From an uncultured Prevotellaceae bacterium (GTDB lineage: Bacteria; Bacteroidota; Bacteroidia; Bacteroidales; Bacteroidaceae): a stretch of DNA of 51,593 nucleotides. The position numbers were made by a program, and so were the translations under genes. Below, piece by piece: positions 15,715 through 23,772 of the stretch. The notes beneath the pieces are model-generated. The model did not search any database and was not told where the DNA came from. It saw only the letters and a program-made list of their open reading frames with translations. How positions within the stretch are numbered: position 1 is the stretch's first letter; each line of letters starts with the position of its first letter. The stretch covers positions 1 to 51,593 of the forward strand of contig CADASP010000032.1 in NCBI GenBank assembly GCA_902790625.1, in the 5' to 3' direction.

Positions 15715-16818
15715 CTATTCCAAGAATCCATCCATGATGGCCGTCGGCATTCCTTTGCTGTCGAAGGCTCCGAGCTTGTAGCCGCCGGGCCGACACTGAG
15801 GCTCCCAGTAGAACACCCCACGGCAGTGCCCGTTGGTGTCGCCACGGGCTTCGCGGATGGCACGCGAGAGCTGTCGCCGCCCCTCCTCCATCTTCTCGGG
15901 ATGGCGCTCGTCCACCTCGTAGCCCGTCTCCACTATCATCACGTCGCACCCATATTTCTCGCTCACGTAGCGGATGTTCTTGATGCAGTCGGTGATGATG
16001 TCGTCGGCCTTCAGCTCAGGGTGCCCCTCCATCGCCCAATAGGGGTAGAGCGACATGCCCACCATGTCGAACTTGCCGCCATATTTCAGTATCGTGTCTA
16101 AGTTCTTGTCGTAGATGTCCTGCCGGTGGCCACGGTCCAGGTGTACGATGACGATAGCCTGCGGGAACACCTCCTTCACGGCATCGTAGCCAGTGCGGAT
16201 GAATCCCGCATACTGCTGCGGCTCGGTCTTGATGTGGCCCATGCTGTGGGTGATGGTGGTGTGGCCCAGCGAGTCCTTCACCTCCCAGCCGCGCTCATTG
16301 GTCTTCACGCTCCATAGCATGCCGTTGGTGGTCTCGTTGCCCACCTGCACCCATCGCGGGGCGATGCCGTTCTCCTTCAGCAGCGTCAGCACCTCGATGG
16401 TGTGCTGGCGCAGATCCTGCTTCATCTCCTCAAATGAGTGGCCGAGCCACGCCTTCGGGATGGGCTGCTTGCCGGGGTCGGCCCAGGAGTCGCTGTAGTG
16501 GAAGTCCACCATCAGGTCCATGCCCAGTGCCTTCACCCGCTTCGCCATTGCCAACAGTTCGTTCTTGTCGCACGACCCGCCGCGAGGGTTCACCCACACA
16601 CGCATTCGGATGGCCGACATCTGGTAGTCGTTCTTCAGCAGTTCCAGACACTCGCGCTCATTCCCCTTCACATCATAGAACTTCTGCCCCTGTCGCTCCT
16701 GGCCCGTGAGGAACCCCACGTCGGCTCCCTTCACAAAATCCCGCTCGTTCACCTGTGCAGTTGCCAAAGCTGCCGACAGATACAGGCACACGGCAAATAA
16801 TGTTGTTCTTTTCATCAT
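15715..16818 (-). CDS. arabinogalactan endo-beta-1,4-galactanase (GH53)
   Basis: A 367-residue secreted enzyme that cleaves beta-1,4-galactan side chains of pectin. The signal peptide MMKRTTLFAVCLYLSAALATAQ precedes a GH53 TIM barrel. Landmarks are KGADVGFLTGQE, IRMRVWVNPRGG, MDLMVDFHYSDSWADPGKQ, the acid/base WVQVGNETTNG (Glu162) and the nucleophile VMIVETGYE (Glu297), and YWEPQCRP near the end. Length is normal for a single-domain GH53. It has its own promoter. Together with the GH43 at 21848 and the uxuA gene it suggests use of pectic galactan and arabinan. No SusCD pair is adjacent, so it is not in a classic polysaccharide utilization locus. Confidence 0.94.
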   Translation of the reverse strand: MMKRTTLFAVCLYLSAALATAQVNERDFVKGADVGFLTGQERQGQKFYDVKGNERECLELLKNDYQMSAIRMRVWVNPRGGSCDKNELLAMAKRVKALGMDLMVDFHYSDSWADPGKQPIPKAWLGHSFEEMKQDLRQHTIEVLTLLKENGIAPRWVQVGNETTNGMLWSVKTNERGWEVKDSLGHTTITHSMGHIKTEPQQYAGFIRTGYDAVKEVFPQAIVIVHLDRGHRQDIYDKNLDTILKYGGKFDMVGMSLYPYWAMEGHPELKADDIITDCIKNIRYVSEKYGCDVMIVETGYEVDERHPEKMEEGRRQLSRAIREARGDTNGHCRGVFYWEPQCRPGGYKLGAFDSKGMPTAIMDGFLE

Positions 16819-16847
16819 TGTTTTTTGTGGTTTGGTGATTGCAGGTG

Positions 16848-16877
16848 CAAAGTTAAAGAAAAAAAATCAGTTACCAA
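16848..16877 (-). promoter_or_regulatory. promoter of the GH53 gene
   Basis: On the - strand, TTG (complement of 16875-16877), 19 nt and TAACTTTG (complement of 16848-16855) match the Bacteroidetes consensus ~30 nt before the start codon. Confidence 0.72.
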
Positions 16878-16951
16878 TAAACTATTTGCCCAATAATTAT
16901 TAATTCAAGTTCCGCAACCTCCGAATTAACAACTCGGCAGTCTATCGTTTT

Positions 16952-16987
16952 CACAACGAATTATACGAATGAAACGAATTCCATGCG
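16952..16987 (-). repeat. 9-bp ACGAAT repeat element (inverted relative of the 6191 repeat)
   Basis: Three 9-bp ACGAATNNN units ending in CCATGCGG are the reverse complement of the core repeated at 6193, 6273 and 6353. A further weak copy (TTTAATTCGT, CAAACTCGT) is at 17061-17082. The rest of 16878-17106 holds no recognisable gene. Confidence 0.8.
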
Positions 16988-17106
16988 GTTTGTTGCCTCC
17001 TATCGTCTTACAATGTCATGTATTCTATGCTTTAAACAGTCTGTTTTACAAATAAATCCGTTTAATTCGTCAAACTCGTTGTTGTAGAAAACGTAATATC
17101 TTCAGC

Positions 17107-17152
17107 CGAAAAAATATAGCGGCCGCCACAAATGATTGTAGCGGCCGCTATA
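17107..17152 (-). terminator. rho-independent terminator of the 21504-17180 cluster
   Basis: Read on the - strand, TATAGCGGCCGC (complement of 17141-17152) pairs perfectly with GCGGCCGCTATA (complement of 17115-17126) around a 14-nt loop, followed by a T-run (complement of 17109-17114). It sits 28 nt after the stop of the 17180 gene. The GCGGCCGC stem also appears in the dispersed repeats at 9177 and 24722. Confidence 0.85.
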
Positions 17153-17179
17153 GACCAAAAGGACGGTGAGCGTGGCCAA

Positions 17180-17875
17180 CTAATGCACGTCGATGCCGCT
17201 GAAGTAAAGCTCGGCGATGACCGTGTCGTCGTAGGTGGTGCCTGGGTAGACCTCGAGAATCTCGAACCGCAACGTCCAGTCGGGCTTCGCGCTGTTGTTA
17301 TAGCCGAGGATGCCAACGTCGAAGCACTGCAACGTGCGGCTGTCCTGCAGGTTGAGGATGGCGTAGGGTTTGCCGTTGTAGTACATGCGCAGCTTCTTCA
17401 CGCGCGAGTTGGCCCGCCAGGCTTTCTCGGTCTTCACATGTCCGTTCAGAATCTTCACCGTGGTGATGCGCGGACACTTGCCCTCGAAGGTGTAGGTGAG
17501 GCTTTCGCCCACGCCCTTGCCCTTTGTGGCCCAGACGCTCTCGTGGTTGAAATCGTGGGCATTCTTGCCCTCGTAGTTGAACGACTGGATGGGCGGCAGA
17601 CAGTTCGAGGCCGTCACGCTCTTCACCTCGCCGCCGCAGTACCAGCTGCAGCGCCCGCTGTAGAGGTCTTCGTAGATGCTGACATCGCCAATCTTGCTGA
17701 GGTCTATGGGGGGCTTGTCCATGTCAACCATTGCGTCGTACTTCTCCCATTCCGCCACAGTCATCTTTGGCATGGGGGTGATGCTTGTGGGCTGGAGCAC
17801 CCTCTTTTGTCCTTGCGCCGTGGCCGTGACGACGATGGCCAGCAGCGCGGTGATGATGGTATTCTTCATGCTCAT
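17180..17875 (-). CDS. secreted protein with NADase-type glycan-binding (discoidin-like) domain
   Basis: A 231-residue exported protein: signal peptide MSMKNTIITALLAIVVTATAQG, a linker rich in Pro, and a jelly-roll from about residue 85. The jelly-roll carries VTASNCLPPIQSFNYEGKN, HESVWATKGKGVGESLTYTF, ITTVKILNGHVKTEKAWRAN, SRVKKLRMYYNGKP and the ending FEILEVYPGTTYDDTVIAEL. This order matches the glycan-binding domain first described at the N-terminus of streptolysin-associated NADase. No catalytic domain is attached, so it is probably a stand-alone lectin. It is the last gene of the minus-strand cluster, 16 nt after the calycin-like gene, and is followed by a strong terminator. Confidence 0.8.
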   Translation of the reverse strand: MSMKNTIITALLAIVVTATAQGQKRVLQPTSITPMPKMTVAEWEKYDAMVDMDKPPIDLSKIGDVSIYEDLYSGRCSWYCGGEVKSVTASNCLPPIQSFNYEGKNAHDFNHESVWATKGKGVGESLTYTFEGKCPRITTVKILNGHVKTEKAWRANSRVKKLRMYYNGKPYAILNLQDSRTLQCFDVGILGYNNSAKPDWTLRFEILEVYPGTTYDDTVIAELYFSGIDVH

Positions 17876-17891
17876 GGTGCGTGCAGCGATA

Positions 17892-19391
17892 TTATTTCTG
17901 AATCTTCAGCACGCGCCCATTGGCCTGACGGACGATGACGAACTGTCCTTTCTGAGGCTGGTCGATGCACTGTCCCTTTATATTATAATAATGAGTAGTC
18001 GGTGCGCTGTTGGGCAGCTCGATGCCGTTGGTGTCCTTTCTGTAGCTGACGGTATAGGTCGACTGCGAGCGCAGGTCGGCAGCAAAGACGTCGATGATGA
18101 CCTTTTCCGTATCGCCCTCGTCTACCACTGACTTCAGCACATAGGCCCCTTGTCCGTTGGCCACGGCCACGAGGTTGTCGGCATTGATGGCCGTGGGCAC
18201 CTCGTAGTTGAAGATGTTGGGCTGGAACCCATTGACGGTGAGCGATGCCAAACGGCTGTTGTAGACCAGCGTGAGGTCGTCTATCAGCACCTCGTCGCCA
18301 TTGCTGCCCTGGCCGGGGTCGGCGTTGGTCGACACGGTGACCATGATGGCGTGGGGCTGCACAGAGCTGCCGGTATAGACGAAGGGGATGCTGATGCGGT
18401 GCCACTCATCGCCGGTGACGGCAATCTTGTTGTCGGCGGCGCGGGCCACCACGTTGTCGTAGGCTTGGTCCTCAGGGTCCTGATAGCGGGTGCCGTCGGT
18501 GATGGCAGCGCTCACCGTGGCGTAGGGGTGGTCGCTGTTGGCCGTGCCCTGGTGGAACTGCACCCACAGCACGAGCGAGTCGGGACGGCTGTTGAGGGCC
18601 ACGTAGAAGGGGTCGCCATTGCCGTCGAGGTCGGTCTGGCTCATGTCGATGTAGGCATGGTTGGCGGGGTCGCTGGCAACCATGGAGCCGGCGTTCATGC
18701 GCCCGGTGGTCATGGTGCCGTTGGCCACGATGCCGAAGATGGAGGTGGCGTAGATGCGTGCACAGGCTGAGCCGTTGCGCCCGTTGTCGCTCTTCTCCAA
18801 GTGGTGGCCAGCCAGCGCGGCCAGCATGCCGCTGGCGCTCTCGAACGAGTGCCAAGCGTTGGGTTCCATATAGTCGCCTGTCGATGTGTGCCAAGCCTCA
18901 AAGTCGCCATTGGGGATGTGGTAGCCCGTGCCCGAGACGAGTGCCTCACCGAAGCATACGTTGACGATTTGTCCCAGCATCTGCCACAGGTCGAGGTCGA
19001 TGAGCGCACGCAGACGGTCGCCGCTGAGCACGGCTGTCACCTGCACCGGCAGCTCGCCGAGCATCGGACCCATCCAGAACAGCACGTCGGGCAGGTCGCC
19101 ATCGGTGACGGTGATGTTCTGGTTGGCACGCAGGAAGATGGCGTCGCCAGCAGCTTCGGGCACGATGTTCTTCAGCTCCACGTTGCCCACAGGCATGGGC
19201 TGGTCGCCATTCATCAGAACGAAGTTCTTCAGGTTCAGGTCGTAGAGACCATCGTGTTCATTGACGGAGATGGTGGCCTGTTGCATGGCACCCTCGCCGT
19301 TGACCAGCACTAATAGCTGGTCGGTGTAGTCGGTTGCGTGTGCAGCCATCGTGGTGGCTGCCAACATCAAGAGGAAAGCTATTCTTTTCAT
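17892..19391 (-). CDS. secreted calycin-like plus PCMD-domain protein with T9SS-like tail
   Basis: A 499-residue exported protein. After signal peptide MKRIAFLLMLAATTMAAHAT, residues ~20-145 form a calycin-like beta domain (DYTDQLLVLVNGEGAM ... LYDLNLKNFVL). Residues ~160-385 match the putative carbohydrate metabolism domain PCMD (YHIPNGDFEAWHT, AYIDMSQTDLDGNGDPFYVAL, SLVLWVQFHQGT, VLIDDLTLVYNSRLASL). A small beta domain and a C-terminal segment (YYNIKGQCIDQPQKGQFVIV followed by RQANGRVLKIQK) complete it; the last part resembles a sorting tail. It likely binds carbohydrate at the cell surface. The neighbouring 20323 gene also encodes a PCMD protein. Confidence 0.78.
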   Translation of the reverse strand: MKRIAFLLMLAATTMAAHATDYTDQLLVLVNGEGAMQQATISVNEHDGLYDLNLKNFVLMNGDQPMPVGNVELKNIVPEAAGDAIFLRANQNITVTDGDLPDVLFWMGPMLGELPVQVTAVLSGDRLRALIDLDLWQMLGQIVNVCFGEALVSGTGYHIPNGDFEAWHTSTGDYMEPNAWHSFESASGMLAALAGHHLEKSDNGRNGSACARIYATSIFGIVANGTMTTGRMNAGSMVASDPANHAYIDMSQTDLDGNGDPFYVALNSRPDSLVLWVQFHQGTANSDHPYATVSAAITDGTRYQDPEDQAYDNVVARAADNKIAVTGDEWHRISIPFVYTGSSVQPHAIMVTVSTNADPGQGSNGDEVLIDDLTLVYNSRLASLTVNGFQPNIFNYEVPTAINADNLVAVANGQGAYVLKSVVDEGDTEKVIIDVFAADLRSQSTYTVSYRKDTNGIELPNSAPTTHYYNIKGQCIDQPQKGQFVIVRQANGRVLKIQK

Positions 19392-19435
19392 TCTTTCATG
19401 TTTTTATATTGTTCTGACTTGTTAGTGTTGTTCTG

Positions 19436-20209
19436 TCACCACAGGCGGTAATTCACCGAAATCGTGCCGTAGATGGGGTATAGCGTCTGCTCCACCGTCT
19501 TGAACGAGCTGTGCATCAGCCCTGTGAGTCCCCAGGCCAGGTCGGCGCTGAGTCCCACCCTTTGGGCCAGTTGCCAGTCGGCCCCCACGTCGAGTCCTGC
19601 CTGGAAGCGGCGCATGTCGGTCGAGAAGTCGTATGTGGCCCGCTCGTCGGCCTCGTGGCCCATCTCTATTTTCTGTCCCGTGGGGTTGTCCTTGCGCAGG
19701 TAGCCGTCGGATACGTTGCCATCGAAGCTCTTGGCCGTGAGCACCGAGAGGTAGGGACCCATGCGCAGCTGCCACCGCTCTGCAAGACGGTAGGTGGCCT
19801 GCAGCGGCAGGGTGAACATCCACGCCTTCACATGCTGCTCCACGCGTCCGGTGTAGACACCCTCCAGCTCTTCGCCACCCTTCACCATCGCCATGTGGTA
19901 GCCCTTGGTGGTGACGGTGGCCTTCATGCCTTTGTGTTCGAAATGCAATCCCGACAGCAAGCCCCACCGCCCTGTCAAAGGCATCGTGGCATCGATGCCC
20001 ACCACCACATTGGGCGACAGGCTGAAGCGGTTCAGCTCGCGGATGGTGGCGGGGATGCCTATCGGTGTGGTGGCGCCCAAGCTATAGCCAGCGCGCAGGT
20101 AAACACCCACACCTTCATCCCTCGTCGGTTCGTCAGCCTTTGCCCCCGTGCTCATCATTGTCAGAGCCGTGGCCATCAGCACACATATTCTTATATATCG
20201 TTTAATCAT
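19436..20209 (-). CDS. outer-membrane beta-barrel protein
   Basis: A 257-residue protein with a signal peptide (MIKRYIRICVLMATALTMMSTGAKA) and a C-terminal half of alternating amphipathic strands ending in an aromatic residue (GTISVNYRLW), as expected for an outer-membrane barrel. Segments LSPNVVVGIDATMPLTGRWGL, WMFTLPLQATYRLAERWQLRMG and AGLDVGADWQLAQRVGLSADL fit the PorT/OmpW-like porin family of Bacteroidetes. The start at 20209 follows a good Shine-Dalgarno (AAGGAGA). The longer frame merely translates a 7-bp repeat array. It lies between the PCMD lipoprotein and the calycin/PCMD protein, suggesting a joint surface assembly. Confidence 0.78.
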   Translation of the reverse strand: MIKRYIRICVLMATALTMMSTGAKADEPTRDEGVGVYLRAGYSLGATTPIGIPATIRELNRFSLSPNVVVGIDATMPLTGRWGLLSGLHFEHKGMKATVTTKGYHMAMVKGGEELEGVYTGRVEQHVKAWMFTLPLQATYRLAERWQLRMGPYLSVLTAKSFDGNVSDGYLRKDNPTGQKIEMGHEADERATYDFSTDMRRFQAGLDVGADWQLAQRVGLSADLAWGLTGLMHSSFKTVEQTLYPIYGTISVNYRLW

Positions 20210-20214
20210 TTCTC

Positions 20215-20335
20215 CTTTAACCTTTAACCCTCCACCTTTAACCTTCAACTTTCAACCCTCCACCTTCAACCCTCCACCCTTTGATTGCGGTAGCAAATTC
20301 TTCATTCTTCATTCTTCAATCTTCACTCTTCACTT
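20215..20335. repeat. two adjoining 7-bp arrays between the barrel and PCMD-lipoprotein genes
   Basis: Nine units of the form CTTTAAC, CTTCAAC or CCTCCAC (20215-20277) are followed by GCGGTAGCAA and five units of ATTCTTC or variants (20297-20331). The second array runs into the stop codon of the PCMD lipoprotein, whose last residues are encoded by repeat units. The junction GCGGTRGCAAATTCTTC is shared with 28731-28747. Confidence 0.92.
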
Positions 20336-21504
20336 AAACAAGTGATTTCCACTTTGTCAATGTAGAGTGTGGAGCCGATGGCCCCCTCGAACAGGTCGCC
20401 GTGGATGCTGGCCGCGAACACCAGGGCCAGGTTATAGCCACGATTGCGCAACAGCTCTTTATCAACGGGGGCCAGCTCGGCGAAGGGCATCTCGAAGTGT
20501 GTCCATTCGTCGGTGGGCTTCAGCCAGTCGATGCGTGCCTTGCGCACGATGAGGTCGCTGGTGAGCACGTTGTCGCCGTAGAGCACCGTGGGACGGCCTT
20601 CGGCATCGTGGTTGCGATAGAGCACGGCATAAACATCGGCGCTGTCGGTGCGGTTCGTCAGCACCTGCTGTGCCTTGTTCTTATACTCTGTTCCTGGCTG
20701 GTAGCGATAGTAGCCCGTCACCTTCTGTGGAAGCGCGGTGAAGGGCACGCCCATCTCGGTGCTGTGCAGGGCGTCGCGCAGGGCCAGCTCGGTGTTGAAC
20801 GTGCCGAGGAACATGTTGCCAGAGGCGATGGGACGACCCGTGCTGCGGCCCAGCGGACCGGTGTCGAGCGTCATCAGCCGCAGACACTTGCCGCCGTCGA
20901 CGCCGCCGTCGCTGGGCGTGGTGGGATACTCATCGGCACCCTTGCTCTGGTTGGCGATGAAGTAGCCGCCGTTGCCCGATGCCCAGATGGGGTGGCGCCC
21001 GTCGGCATCCTCCTCGTACCACACGTAGAACCGTTTGTAGTTGGCATCCAGCTCGTAGTGCTCGAAGTCGTATCGCACAGTGTCGGCGACGGTCACCGTC
21101 ACAGGGTGGAAAGCCACCTCATAGCGACGGCTCCACTTCCGGTCTTCCGACGTGACGGTATAGGTCACCGGTCCTTGGCTGAAGTCGTGGGATGTGCCGC
21201 TGGCAGGCTCGATGGTGGCTCCGTCGGTAATTGTGAAGCGCGGTGCCATGTGGCTCAGGTCGGCCGTGCGGCGCACGGTGAAAGTGATGGAGGAGACATC
21301 GGAACCCACGCGCACCAGCGTGTCGCTCTCGTGGAAGAACGTTGCTGAGGGCTGCGCCACGCTGACCGTAGCCTCTATGATGTCGCACTCGGCATTCAGC
21401 GGCTCATCCTTGAAGCAACCGCCTGACACCATAGCACAAGCCATGAACAAAAGGGCGGGAAATATACGCTTCAGTGTGTGGATGATGAGGGGTCTCTGTA
21501 CCAT
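20323..21504 (-). CDS. PCMD-domain surface lipoprotein
   Basis: A 393-residue lipoprotein: signal sequence with lipobox V-S-G-G-C (Cys30). An N-terminal beta domain (SVAQPSATFFHESDTLVR ... ITFTVRRTADLSHMAPRFTI) is followed by the PCMD region from about residue 145 (YELDANYKRFYVWYEE, IWASGNGGYFIANQS, VTGYYRYQPGTEYKNKAQQ, SADVYAVLYRNHDAEG, THFEMPFAELAPVD and the ending STLYIDKVEITCLSEE). PCMD domains are jelly-roll-like and are linked by context to carbohydrate use. It is first in a four-gene minus-strand cluster and has its own promoter. Confidence 0.85.
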   Translation of the reverse strand: MVQRPLIIHTLKRIFPALLFMACAMVSGGCFKDEPLNAECDIIEATVSVAQPSATFFHESDTLVRVGSDVSSITFTVRRTADLSHMAPRFTITDGATIEPASGTSHDFSQGPVTYTVTSEDRKWSRRYEVAFHPVTVTVADTVRYDFEHYELDANYKRFYVWYEEDADGRHPIWASGNGGYFIANQSKGADEYPTTPSDGGVDGGKCLRLMTLDTGPLGRSTGRPIASGNMFLGTFNTELALRDALHSTEMGVPFTALPQKVTGYYRYQPGTEYKNKAQQVLTNRTDSADVYAVLYRNHDAEGRPTVLYGDNVLTSDLIVRKARIDWLKPTDEWTHFEMPFAELAPVDKELLRNRGYNLALVFAASIHGDLFEGAIGSTLYIDKVEITCLSEE

Positions 21505-21536
21505 TGTCTATAACTATTCGTGTCTTAATCGGGGTG

Positions 21537-21566
21537 CAAAGTTACAAATTAGCGGGCAAAGAGCAA
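21537..21566 (-). promoter_or_regulatory. promoter of the PCMD/barrel cluster
   Basis: On the - strand, TTG (complement of 21564-21566), 19 nt and TAACTTTG (complement of 21537-21544) fit the consensus, ~33 nt before the start of the PCMD lipoprotein gene. Confidence 0.72.
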
Positions 21567-21649
21567 AGGAAATCACTGTTTTTTCTTTTAGTAATGGCCA
21601 AAGGATAACTTAGAATAGCTTAGTTCGCTTTTTCAATGACGTACCTACT

Positions 21650-21720
21650 ATCCGCAGGTTGTACCGACCTGTGGCTGTTGAGATAAAACGGCTTCGCCGT
21701 CTTTTCTGTCGTACAGGTCG
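21650..21720. repeat. dispersed TATCCGCAGGT repeat, copy near 21650
   Basis: About 68 bp similar to the right end of the 26511-26720 element: TATCCGCAGGTTGTACCGAC at 21650, then a GGCTGTTGAG and ACGGCTTCGCCGTCTTTTC hairpin. The rest of 21567-21764 holds no gene. Confidence 0.8.
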
Positions 21721-21764
21721 AAATCAGTTTTCATCCGTTGTTTTAATGATGTGGGCTAAATGAT

Positions 21765-21825
21765 TATCCGCAACCGCGCCGCCGACAGATACCATTGGCA
21801 TCTGTCGGCGGCGCGGTTGCGGATA
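21765..21825 (-). terminator. exceptionally long perfect hairpin (26-bp stem) downstream of GH43
   Basis: Positions 21765-21790 and 21800-21825 are perfect inverted copies around a 9-nt loop (ACCATTGGC). The stem is GC-rich (core ACCGCGCCGCCGACAG). It lies 22 nt after the GH43 stop. It lacks a T-run on the - strand, so it may be a repeat-type hairpin acting as terminator or RNA stabiliser. Its ends read TTATCCGC and GCGGATAG, the border motif of other repeats here. Confidence 0.75.
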
Positions 21826-21847
21826 GTCTTTGCGGCTTTTTCTGCGT

Positions 21848-22930
21848 TTATTGCGCTGTCGTGCTCAGCTCTGGCCACCCGTCGGCAGTCCAGCTGATGG
21901 GGCGCTGTATGAGCATGGCGGCACCGTTCTGGGTGGCGCTGTAGCCGTGGCAGATGAAGATGTCCTCGCCGTCGAAGGTGTAGGCGGCACAATGGCCGGC
22001 AGCCTCCCACTGCTTCTTGTCGCCCTCCAAGAAGAGCGTGCCTCCGCCGTTGGCCATGTCCTTGCCGTTGCGGTCGAGGTAGGGTCCGCCGACCGTCTTG
22101 CTGCGGCCCACGGCCACACGGTAGTTGCTTCTGGCACCTCGGCAACAGTAGTCCCACGACACAAAGAGATAGTAGTAGCCGCCGTGCTTGAAGATGAATG
22201 GTGCCTCGATGGCGTTGGTGCCGGCAAACCGCGAGGTGGGGTTCTCTTCCGTGGGCTTATAGTTGGGGTCGTAGCGGCGGGCGATGGTGCGCGGCCATTG
22301 GACGTTGGGCGCTGAACGTTGAGCGTGGTCGATGTGCATGGTAGAATCGAGGGGAGCCAGCTGGATGCCGTCCCAGAAGGAACCCCATACGAGCCAGGGC
22401 TTATCGTTGTCGTCGATGACGAAGTTGGGGTCGATGGCATTCCAGTTGTCGCCTGTCCATTGGCCATCGCCACCGCGCTTCCGTTCGTGCGAGGTGACGA
22501 TGCAGCCCTCGTCCTTCCACATGTTGGCCCCCAGCGAGCGACTGCTGAGCAAGCCGATGGCCGACCCGTTCTTGCCGAAGGTGGAGCAGCTGTAGGCCAT
22601 CCACCAGCGGCCGTGCCAGTGGATGACGTCGGGGGCCCACACATGGTTGCTGAAGCCCGGCACGGAGTCGGTGGCCCAGCCGGGGATGACGGTCATCACC
22701 GGCTGTGGCAGCACCGTCCACGTCTTGCGGTCTTTCGATGTCATCTGCTGGATGCCCATGCCCGTGGCATAGATGTAGTACGTGTCACCGTCCTTGGCCA
22801 TCACTGGGTCGTGGACCATGGGCGTTTCGGTGGTGAACGCTTCGCGCTGGAAGCGGGGACGGCGTTGCTGCTGGGCAGCTACCGTGGTGAAGATGGTGGC
22901 GAAAGCCAACGTAGTTAGAGTCTTGTTCAT
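21848..22930 (-). CDS. GH43 glycosidase (arabinan endo-1,5-alpha-L-arabinosidase-like)
   Basis: A 360-residue secreted five-bladed beta-propeller enzyme. Signal peptide MNKTLTTLAFATIFTTVAAQ is followed by the three GH43 acidic residues. These are the base Asp41 in MVHDPVMAKDGDTYYIYATG, the pKa modulator Asp167 in AIDPNFVIDD, and the acid Glu242 in AIEAPFIFKHGGYYYLFVS. WAPDVIHWHGRWWMAYS is also typical. Similarity is to arabinan-acting GH43 subfamilies; the exact substrate is inferred. The start at 22930 gives a proper signal peptide; the longer frame to 23056 does not. Residues ~202-212 (HAQRSAPNVQW) look like a decayed copy of the VQRSTFN-coding 7-bp repeat. Confidence 0.9.
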   Translation of the reverse strand: MNKTLTTLAFATIFTTVAAQQQRRPRFQREAFTTETPMVHDPVMAKDGDTYYIYATGMGIQQMTSKDRKTWTVLPQPVMTVIPGWATDSVPGFSNHVWAPDVIHWHGRWWMAYSCSTFGKNGSAIGLLSSRSLGANMWKDEGCIVTSHERKRGGDGQWTGDNWNAIDPNFVIDDNDKPWLVWGSFWDGIQLAPLDSTMHIDHAQRSAPNVQWPRTIARRYDPNYKPTEENPTSRFAGTNAIEAPFIFKHGGYYYLFVSWDYCCRGARSNYRVAVGRSKTVGGPYLDRNGKDMANGGGTLFLEGDKKQWEAAGHCAAYTFDGEDIFICHGYSATQNGAAMLIQRPISWTADGWPELSTTAQ

Positions 22931-23028
22931 GGTGTGTTTCGTTAGGATGTCAGTAAGTAGTATCGTGTCTGTGTTGCTTCGTTTCGCTGGGCGCAGATAA
23001 ATTGATGCAAAATAAACTTTTGAACAAC

Positions 23029-23166
23029 GAATGAAAACGAACGATACGAATTGCATTGAATTGTACGAATGTCACGGATGATGATCTGCAAGCCTTTCGC
23101 ATATCCATAAAAGCATACGTAGCATCAATTGTCATTCGTGCCATTCGTGCCATTCGTGTCATTCGT
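23029..23166. repeat. 9-bp ATTCGT/ACGAAT arrays in inverted orientation
   Basis: ACGAATNNN-type units at 23029-23060 and four perfect-period 9-bp units G[T/C]CATTCGT at 23131-23166 face each other across ~70 bp. Same family as 6191-6395 and 16952-16987. It fills the spacer between GH43 and the DUF3332 gene. Confidence 0.85.
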
Positions 23167-23193
23167 TGTTGAAAAGCAAGGACTCACAGTTCC

Positions 23194-23742
23194 TTATCGC
23201 ATGGCAAACCAGCGGTCGCCCATCACGGCCTGGCGCACCTGTTGCAGTCCGGCCTCGTCGTTGCCCACGGTGATTGTCTTGCCTTCCTGCAGCGTGGCCT
23301 GGATGGTGCCGTCGGCGTTGAAGCGGAAGATCTCCTTGGTGATGCCGTTCTGCGTCATCGACCACGAGTCGGTGGCCACGTCGTGGGTGAAGCGGGTCAC
23401 CTCGCCCGTGGGCGACTTCACCTCATAGCCGTCCTTCAGCGTCTTCACGGCATAGTAGCGGCCGTCTTGTCCCACCACGATGCGCGTGCCAGCGTCGGCC
23501 ACAGGGTTGTCGCCCGACCAGAACTCGATGGTGTTGAGCACCAGCGAGTCGACAAGTAGGCAGATGCCACCCACGATGGGCTGCAGGATGAAGCCCACGA
23601 TGGCGTTGATGTACTTGTTGCCGGTCATGGAGCATTGCCATTTCTCGTACTTGTTGAACAGGGCAAAGGAGCCGATGCAGGAGCTGCACAGCAGAGTGGC
23701 GGCCATCAGCAGGGCGGCCACTTTGAAACTTCTTTTCTTCAT
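23194..23742 (-). CDS. DUF3332-family lipoprotein
   Basis: A 182-residue lipoprotein with signal MKKRSFKVAALLMAATLLCSSC (lipobox L-C-S-S-C). The DUF3332 signature follows: CIGSFALFNKYEKW, NKYINAIVGFILQPIVGG, a hydrophobic helix, and VDSLVLNTIEFWSGDNPV. The C-terminal half is a small beta-rich domain with paired hairpin repeats (YYAVKTLKDGYEVKSPTGE, RFNADGTIQATLQEG). Function is unknown in the literature I can recall. The gene is 30 nt upstream of nothing else on its side but lies just after the DUF3237 gene in transcription order, so the two may form one unit. Confidence 0.88.
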   Translation of the reverse strand: MKKRSFKVAALLMAATLLCSSCIGSFALFNKYEKWQCSMTGNKYINAIVGFILQPIVGGICLLVDSLVLNTIEFWSGDNPVADAGTRIVVGQDGRYYAVKTLKDGYEVKSPTGEVTRFTHDVATDSWSMTQNGITKEIFRFNADGTIQATLQEGKTITVGNDEAGLQQVRQAVMGDRWFAMR

Positions 23743-23772
23743 AGTTGGTTTTGTTATTAGGGTGAATAAAGT

